This document shows, piece after piece, positions 57,981 through 64,000 of a DNA stretch of 64,000 nucleotides (its first letter is position 1; every line of letters begins with the position of its first letter). A program made the translations under genes and the position numbers. This DNA comes from Lachnospiraceae bacterium. Lineage in GTDB: Bacteria > Bacillota > Clostridia > Lachnospirales > Lachnospiraceae. The notes beneath the pieces are model-generated. The model worked only from the letters and a program-made list of their open reading frames with translations, had not been told where the DNA came from and made no database searches. The stretch spans positions 1-64,000 of the forward strand of contig JAGAMY010000042.1 in the NCBI GenBank assembly GCA_017624495.1, written 5' to 3'.

Positions 57981-60900
57981 ATGAAGAAAAAATTTCTAAG
58001 CGGAATACTTGCATTTGCAATGTCAGTTTCTTTACTTGCAGGTGTACCGCAGCCGGTAATGGCAGAAGCAACAGCTACAGTATTAGAGGATGTAGCTTTG
58101 GGTAAAAGTGTGACGGTAAGCAAGGATAGAACACAGAATCCGTTATCCTATATTTTAGACGGGGATGAGACTACTGTATGGAGTCCGGGAGCGGATGGAA
58201 CTGCATGGCTTGAAGTGGATTTGGGTCAGGACTATACCATTGATAAGCTGATTTTGTCTACACATGATTGGTATGGTTTTGCATATAAGGCAGAAATAAA
58301 AAAAGGAAATGTGGTTTCTGGAGAAGAATCTGAATATAAGCTTTTCTATGAACAGGCAACAGAGAGTGGAACGCAAAATACCGTAGAAACTGCTGACCCG
58401 GAAGACGATGGTTATGGACGTTATGTAAAAATAACTATAACAAAACCAAGCAATGGGCAGTGGATTGGACTTGCCGACTTAAAAGTTATGGCAAAAATTC
58501 CGGCTGTAGATGGCTTGTATACCGCTATTGAAAAAGCAGAAGCTGTTAAAAATGTAGATTATACAGAAGAAACATGGACAGCATTACAGACTACAATAGC
58601 AGCCGCAAAGGAAGTGGCAGAAAATGAAGACTCTACAGTAGAAGATATCGAAAAAGCGATTGCGGACTTAGATACAGCCATTGCTGCTTTAAAAGAAAAG
58701 GAAGTAGTTATTGAAGCTGATTATGTCAATGACCAGTTCTGGCAGGATACAGATGGTAACACCATCTATTCTCAGGGTGGCGGAATTTTCAAATTTGAGG
58801 ATAAGTATTACTGGTATGGAGTAAAGTATGAAGAGGCAGAAGCCTATGCGAAAAATCCAAGACAGTATTATACCAAAACAGATGTATTTGCAGGCATTAC
58901 CTGTTATTCTTCTACAGATTTGAAAAACTGGAAGTTTGAAGGTTTAGTAGCAGAGCCGGATGATGTATACAATGCAGAAATTATGGGTACAACCACCTAT
59001 GACATGGATACAAAAACCTATACCGGTGAAGAAAGACCAAATACTGCTGTATGGGTAGGTAGATTAGGTGTAACAAAATTAGAAGATGGTACCTATGCAT
59101 TATTAGTACAGCATGAATGTGCGGATGAAGGCAACAAATTAGATGGTGATACGGATGAATATAGTAAGCAGGTATTGGTACTGACTGCTGATGCACCAAA
59201 TGGACAGTTTACATGGAATAACCGTATTAACATGCTGCCAAAAATCGGTACAAGTAACACAGGTGATCAGACGGTATTTATCGATGATGATGGTACAGGC
59301 TGGCTGGTATATTCCTATGGTTCCGGCCGTGGAAAAATGTACTTATCCAAGATTCAGTGGAATGAGGATCAGTCAAAAGTAGAGCTTGGCACACCTTATA
59401 TGGTATATCAGGGTGCAGGTCGTGAAGGTAACTGTATGTTTAAATACAATGGTAAGTATTACCTTTGTGCATCAGACCTTTTTGGATGGAACGCTTCTCA
59501 CGGTTACTACATGGTGATTGATCCAGGTGAAATGACATTAGAAGAGTATTTAAAGAGTGACAGTTTTAAAGTAGTAAAAGATTTAAAATTAATGGATGGT
59601 ACCAGTGATGATTACTGTCATGTCAGCCAGACTGGTTTCTTCTACACAGTAGAAGGAACAGAGCAGGATACTGTTATTTTCTGTGGTGACAGATGGGCAG
59701 ATTTTGCAGGTAACGGTTTAGGCTTTAACCAGTGGTGTCCATTATCCTTTAATGAAAAGGATGAACCGTATTTCAATTCACTTTCTGCATGGAATATGGA
59801 TACAACAACCGGTAAATGGTCTGTAGCAGATGACAATAATTATGCGAAAAATGGCAGTTTTGAAGCTGACCGTGTTGCAGTAGACGAAATTGCTGGCTGG
59901 ACAAAAACTATAAATAAGGGTGAAAAGGCAGTTTCCAATATAACAGAAATGAATGATGCCAATACAGTAACAGGAAAAGGTTCTTTAAAAATTGGCAGTG
60001 CATATGATTTTGATGTAAAGGTTTCACAGGAAATCGCATCTTCTTTATATGTGACATTGGAAGATGGTGTTTACAAATTATCTGCTAAAGTAAAAAATAG
60101 CGGAGATTTCGAGAATTTACAGTTGTTTGCAACATCCGGTGGCAAGACATTTGCAACATCCTTTGCAGCAGAAAACACATCATGGACAACTGTCCGCATG
60201 AACCATGTGGTTGTAGCTGATAATCAGGTGGAAATTGGATTTTTAGCAACAGGAGCAGCAGATGCTTTATGTATCATTGATGATGTAACATTTACAAAGG
60301 CAGAGGATGCTGTCATTGGTGAGGGCAGTATAAAAGGAAAAGTTACCGGAGATGTATATAATGCAGGAAAAGTACTTACGGTTACTGCTGTAAGTGATAC
60401 AGATAGTTATAGCGTAGATGTGACTCTTAGCGCAGAAGCACAGGATTATGTGATTGATGGTCTTGCAGATGGTACATATACCGTAAGCTTTGCTGCAAAG
60501 AACTGTATTGTACCGACAGCGAAAGAAATAGTTGTTGCCGGTGGCGAAGTAGTATTAGATGATATTCAGGTGACAAACAATGGCGGAAATGTTTCCGGTA
60601 AAATTACAACAGAAGGTACAGGACTTGCTGATGCAACCGTAACTCTTTCCAAAGAAGGTATGGATGATATCACAGCAACAACTACAGAAGATGGTACATA
60701 CCAGTTTGAAGATGTTGAAGTGGGTACATATACGATTACCTTTGTAAAACGTGGTTATGGATTGGATGAAGGTGCACCTACAACGGTTGAAGTTCTTCTA
60801 AATGATACGGTAACCGTTGAGGATGTTGGTATGACAAAGAACTGTGGTGATGTAGCAGGAACAGTTGTAAATTCCTGTGGAATACCTGTAAGTAATGCAA

Positions 60901-62636
60901 CAGTTATCCTTCGTGATAAAGCAGACAATAGCTTACAGTATACAGCAAAGACCGATAAAAATGGTGAATATAGTATTAAAGATGTTGTAGAGGGCAACTA
61001 TGTAGCGGTTGCCACAACAATGGAAAAAACAACAGATGCATGGAAAGAATTAAATGCAGGAAGCAGTAATCTTGTGGTTGTGGCAAATCAGGAAAGTGAT
61101 GGAGATTTACAGTTTGCAGTAGATATGACAAATCTGATTAAAAATCCTACTTTTGATGGAAAAGATTTGACTGGTTGGACAAATGGCGCGCAGGGTTCAG
61201 GTGGTTACAGAACAGGAAAAACAAATACACATGGAACTTACCAGCTTGCACCATGGTCAACATCAGCATTTACCATGAATACTTACCAGAAAATTACAGG
61301 ACTTAAAAATGGTACATATATTGCAACCTGTTGGGAAAATGCAAGTTATCTTGCACCAACCGATAAATTGGAGTTCTATGCAAAAGATAGCACAGGAAAT
61401 GAATTAGCAAGAGAAAATATTCCGGCAAATAGTACCTATGATACTGTCGTATTAATTGCAGAAGTAACAGATGGTACATTAACTATTGGTGTAGATGGAA
61501 ATCTTGCAGCAAATTCATGGGCAAATATCGATGATTTCCATTTAGGCTTACTGGGTGAATATCATGCCACAGCAGAAAGACATGAAGCAGCAGAAGCGAC
61601 CTGTACAGAAGACGGACACAACACAACTTACTGGAGCTGTCCGGAATGTAATAAGTTCTTTAAAGATGTAAATGGAGAAATGGATACATCTGTAGCATAT
61701 GACAAGATTACAGATGTGACAGAGGTTACAGAAGCAATTGGTCACAGTTACGGTGAGCCGGAGTTTATCTGGGCAGAAGATTATTCTGCTAAAGCAAAAT
61801 TTGCATGTGGTAATTGCGAAGAAACAAAATCAAAGAAATGTAATGTAACTGCGGAAGAAACCACAGCACCTAGTTGTACAGCAGAAGGATTGATGACTTA
61901 TACAGCAACCATTACATTTGAAGATAAGACTTACACAGATACCAAAACAGGAGTAATTGCAAAAGCAGAACATAGTTATACAACTATAACAGAGGCAGAT
62001 GGAGCAATTGTTGAGAAGTGTAGCGTATGTGGCGATGTAAAGAGCAGAACAGAGGGCAATAAGACAGAAACTGATAATAAGACAGAAACTACTGATAAGA
62101 CAGACGATAAGACTGTAACAGAATCTGTTCAGTTAGCAGAAGTTACCCTTGAAGAGGACACCTATACTTATAGCGGTAAAGAAATTAAACCTGTAGTAAC
62201 GGTAAAAGACACCGCAGGAAATGTAATTGATGCAGCAAACTATACAGTTTCTTATACAAATAATAAGAATGTTGGTAAAGCAACAGTAACTATTACAGCA
62301 GGTGGCAAATATACAGGTACTGTAACTGCAAACTTTACAATTAATCCGAAGAGTACGAAGTTTACCAAGGCAGCAGCAAAATCAAAAGGCATGAAGCTGA
62401 CATGGAAAAAACAGAAAACCCAGGTAACCGGATACGAAATCCGTTATTCTACAAGCAAGAAATTTAAATCTGCGAAGAAAGTTGTTGTTAAGAAAGCAAA
62501 AACTACAAGCAAAACAATTTCTAAGTTAAAAGCAAAGAAAAAATATTATGTACAGATTCGTACATACAAGACAGTCGGAAAAGCAAAATATTATTCTGAA
62601 TGGTCTAAGTACAAAACAGTTAAAACAAAAAAATAA
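57981..62636 (+). CDS. Secreted multi-domain GH43 glycosidase, probably galactan-active
   Basis: A 1551-residue exoenzyme; ATG 57981 is preferred to 57975 from the spacing to GAGAGG. Order: signal peptide (1-28), F5/8-type binding domain (35-170), FIVAR helices (180-250), GH43 (253-605; FWQDTDGNTIYSQGGG, YYWYG resembles exo-beta-1,3-galactanase subfamilies), a beta-sandwich CBM (610-780), three carboxypeptidase-regulatory-like domains (783-1050), a CBM61-like galactan-binding module (1053-1190), Cys-rich repeats (1194-1380), one MBG-like repeat (1388-1455) and a Lys-rich Fn3-like end (1457-1551). It should trim galactose side chains of plant arabinogalactan outside the cell. Exact linkage is inferred. 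Confidence 0.8.
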   Translation: MKKKFLSGILAFAMSVSLLAGVPQPVMAEATATVLEDVALGKSVTVSKDRTQNPLSYILDGDETTVWSPGADGTAWLEVDLGQDYTIDKLILSTHDWYGFAYKAEIKKGNVVSGEESEYKLFYEQATESGTQNTVETADPEDDGYGRYVKITITKPSNGQWIGLADLKVMAKIPAVDGLYTAIEKAEAVKNVDYTEETWTALQTTIAAAKEVAENEDSTVEDIEKAIADLDTAIAALKEKEVVIEADYVNDQFWQDTDGNTIYSQGGGIFKFEDKYYWYGVKYEEAEAYAKNPRQYYTKTDVFAGITCYSSTDLKNWKFEGLVAEPDDVYNAEIMGTTTYDMDTKTYTGEERPNTAVWVGRLGVTKLEDGTYALLVQHECADEGNKLDGDTDEYSKQVLVLTADAPNGQFTWNNRINMLPKIGTSNTGDQTVFIDDDGTGWLVYSYGSGRGKMYLSKIQWNEDQSKVELGTPYMVYQGAGREGNCMFKYNGKYYLCASDLFGWNASHGYYMVIDPGEMTLEEYLKSDSFKVVKDLKLMDGTSDDYCHVSQTGFFYTVEGTEQDTVIFCGDRWADFAGNGLGFNQWCPLSFNEKDEPYFNSLSAWNMDTTTGKWSVADDNNYAKNGSFEADRVAVDEIAGWTKTINKGEKAVSNITEMNDANTVTGKGSLKIGSAYDFDVKVSQEIASSLYVTLEDGVYKLSAKVKNSGDFENLQLFATSGGKTFATSFAAENTSWTTVRMNHVVVADNQVEIGFLATGAADALCIIDDVTFTKAEDAVIGEGSIKGKVTGDVYNAGKVLTVTAVSDTDSYSVDVTLSAEAQDYVIDGLADGTYTVSFAAKNCIVPTAKEIVVAGGEVVLDDIQVTNNGGNVSGKITTEGTGLADATVTLSKEGMDDITATTTEDGTYQFEDVEVGTYTITFVKRGYGLDEGAPTTVEVLLNDTVTVEDVGMTKNCGDVAGTVVNSCGIPVSNATVILRDKADNSLQYTAKTDKNGEYSIKDVVEGNYVAVATTMEKTTDAWKELNAGSSNLVVVANQESDGDLQFAVDMTNLIKNPTFDGKDLTGWTNGAQGSGGYRTGKTNTHGTYQLAPWSTSAFTMNTYQKITGLKNGTYIATCWENASYLAPTDKLEFYAKDSTGNELARENIPANSTYDTVVLIAEVTDGTLTIGVDGNLAANSWANIDDFHLGLLGEYHATAERHEAAEATCTEDGHNTTYWSCPECNKFFKDVNGEMDTSVAYDKITDVTEVTEAIGHSYGEPEFIWAEDYSAKAKFACGNCEETKSKKCNVTAEETTAPSCTAEGLMTYTATITFEDKTYTDTKTGVIAKAEHSYTTITEADGAIVEKCSVCGDVKSRTEGNKTETDNKTETTDKTDDKTVTESVQLAEVTLEEDTYTYSGKEIKPVVTVKDTAGNVIDAANYTVSYTNNKNVGKATVTITAGGKYTGTVTANFTINPKSTKFTKAAAKSKGMKLTWKKQKTQVTGYEIRYSTSKKFKSAKKVVVKKAKTTSKTISKLKAKKKYYVQIRTYKTVGKAKYYSEWSKYKTVKTKK

Positions 62637-62648
62637 TAAATAGAAAAC

Positions 62649-62676
62649 CCCGGCATTTCGATGCCGGGATTTTTTT
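62649..62676 (+). terminator. Terminator of the GH43 gene
   Basis: CCCGGCAT and ATGCCGGG form an 8-bp stem closed by a TTCG loop, followed by a T-run. Confidence 0.93.
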
Positions 62677-62685
62677 CATCAAAGA

Positions 62686-64000
62686 TTATTCATTTTTCTT
62701 TTTATTTTCTTTTTTCTCTTCTCGCTTTTTCTTATTGTTGCTATCAGAAGAGTCACTTTCATGAATTTCCTGAATAGTAGTAACCGGAGGTGGAGCAGCA
62801 GGGGTTGTATGCAGAGGACAGGTATTTGTAGTACTGTCTTCTTTTAACAAATACGGGTCTTCCGCAGAACCTGGAGTTCCACCGGTGATATAAACACCAC
62901 CTGTACGGTTAGGACAAAAATCTGTAGCCAGCATACCGGATTCAGGACAAATCGTAACATTTACATGATGATCGCAGTATTCTGTAGGAACTGTTCCTTC
63001 TGCAAAATATTCAGTAACTGCCATGGAACCGCGTGGGTCGGCATCACAAAGTCCTGCCACCACCAGTTTACCGGATTTTTTACAAACCGTTGCAGTTGTG
63101 ATATTTTCCGGCATGATAAAATCTTTATATTCCAGATTTTCATGTACACGACTCATAACTGCCCGCCAGATGGCTTTTGGATAGGAGGTGGTACCGCTTG
63201 CCTGCGGAGTATTATCATCATAACCACCCCATACCACACAGGTATAATATGGTGTATAACCGGCAAATAAAGCATCACGGTTTTTGGTTGTTGTACCGGT
63301 CTTACCGGCGATTGGCATGGTGCCAAAGTTTACGGCAGAACCTGTACCACCATTGACAACGTCTTTCATGGCATCGGTTAACAGCCATGCGGTAGATTCT
63401 TTTAAAACACCCTTTGTCTGTGGTGTATTATCGATTAATACATTTCCATCATGATCTAAAATCTTGGTGTAGAATCTTGGTTTGATATATGTGCCACCAT
63501 TAGCCACCGTTGCATAAGCGGCAGTAAGTTCAAGATTTGTAACACCTTTGGTAATACCGCCAAGAGCAAGTGCCTGATTGTTATCATCAGGTACGATGGT
63601 AGTAAAACCAAAATCCTCTAAATAGCTGTAGCCTAATGTTGTACTGATTTCTGTTAAAGTCTTAACAGTTACAATATTTATGGAATCCCGGATAGCTTCT
63701 CTTATTGGGGTAAATCCACGGAAAGAATTATCATAATTTCGTAATGGAGTTCCATTTTCATAAGTATATGGTGCATCATCCTGTACAGAAGCTAAGGTAA
63801 GACCACCACTGTCTAATGCCGGTGCATAAGCCGCTAATACCTTAAATGTAGAACCCGGCTGTCTTGGAGAGTTCGTAGCACGATTTAATGTCTTACTGGC
63901 TGTTTTATCGCCACGTCCGCCTACGATAGCGGCAACTTCTCCGGTTTCCTGATTCATTAAGGTCAGTGCAGCTTCAGGCTGGAGCGTAAAGGTAACGGTT
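62686..64000 (-). CDS. Class A penicillin-binding protein, partial (C-terminal part)
   Basis: The gene runs off the right end of the window; about 437 codons are visible, reading from PEAALTLMNQETGEVAAI onward. Transpeptidase motifs: PGSTFK (SxxK, active Ser), SIN (SxN) and GKTGTT (KTG). The preceding glycosyltransferase domain must lie beyond 64000. The C-terminus has Cys-bearing segments (CKKSGK, CPESG, CPNRTGG), a Pro-rich stretch and a highly charged Lys/Glu tail. It polymerises and cross-links peptidoglycan outside the membrane. Of PBP1A type by motif context; gene symbol withheld because the front is missing. Confidence 0.9.
   Translation of the reverse strand, partial: TVTFTLQPEAALTLMNQETGEVAAIVGGRGDKTASKTLNRATNSPRQPGSTFKVLAAYAPALDSGGLTLASVQDDAPYTYENGTPLRNYDNSFRGFTPIREAIRDSINIVTVKTLTEISTTLGYSYLEDFGFTTIVPDDNNQALALGGITKGVTNLELTAAYATVANGGTYIKPRFYTKILDHDGNVLIDNTPQTKGVLKESTAWLLTDAMKDVVNGGTGSAVNFGTMPIAGKTGTTTKNRDALFAGYTPYYTCVVWGGYDDNTPQASGTTSYPKAIWRAVMSRVHENLEYKDFIMPENITTATVCKKSGKLVVAGLCDADPRGSMAVTEYFAEGTVPTEYCDHHVNVTICPESGMLATDFCPNRTGGVYITGGTPGSAEDPYLLKEDSTTNTCPLHTTPAAPPPVTTIQEIHESDSSDSNNKKKREEKKENKKKNE

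Overview
The window reads as the chromosome of a low-to-mid GC, spore-forming, flagellated Gram-positive anaerobe, most likely a gut Lachnospiraceae (Clostridia). The basis is an alpha/beta-type SASP gene, an Mbl-flagellar rod gene block, a class B sortase with a TPKTG substrate, type III glutamine synthetase, the HprK-RapZ-WhiA-Crh regulatory block, Lys-rich Fn3-type surface modules and AGGAGG-type ribosome sites. No rRNA, tRNA, CRISPR array or intact insertion sequence was found.

Layout. 1-4.6 kb is an eroded accessory/defence patch: an intact RelB/RelE-ParE pair with a visible promoter-operator, an intact TIR-domain protein, a gene relic with frameshifts, a truncated ATPase/TOPRIM two-gene relic, and a RelB-YoeB pair whose toxin is frameshifted. 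4.7-7.4 kb is a metal-efflux operon: stand-alone HMA protein, P1B-ATPase and ArsR/CadC-type repressor, with an operator at its head. 7.5-8.5 kb is a PD-(D/E)XK nuclease-family gene; a shortened relative lies at 55.7 kb. 8.7-19.6 kb is a surface operon: a 2618-residue repeat protein, a class B sortase and a leucine-rich-repeat protein with a sorting signal. 19.6-20.5 kb holds a reverse-strand transcription unit and a TSCPD-domain gene. 20.7-31.2 kb holds secA, another surface protein, and uvrB-uvrA behind a LexA-type box. 31.5-34.7 kb is mbl-flhO-flgG-flgJ(N). 34.8-41.8 kb holds recD2, ktrBA on the reverse strand, a probable membrane protein with a frameshift on an A8 run, a DUF1653 gene, DJ-1 and CYTH genes, and a SASP gene. 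42-52.1 kb is a dense run: ftsH, uvrC, hprK, M18 peptidase, murB, rapZ, whiA, crh-like and a lipid kinase. Then come fba and glnN, the Rpn-family relic, a secreted InlB-repeat/Fn3 protein, a 1551-residue GH43 galactan-type enzyme, and a class A PBP cut by the window end.

How parts connect. HprK and a Crh-like HPr (Glu at the usual His15 position, Ser kept at the HprK target) sit in one gene run and suggest a regulatory-only phospho-relay for carbon control. The sortase sits directly upstream of a protein with a TPKTG sorting signal. Four secreted proteins share Lys-rich Fn3-like modules, and the giant repeat protein shares its repeat type with the GH43 enzyme. UvrB, UvrA and UvrC are all present, with SOS control visible only at uvrB. 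The most unusual features are the A-AAA-AAG slippery site that joins two frames at 39.3 kb, the decayed defence patch with its TIR protein, the split-HMA metal operon, and the giant-protein/sortase operon.
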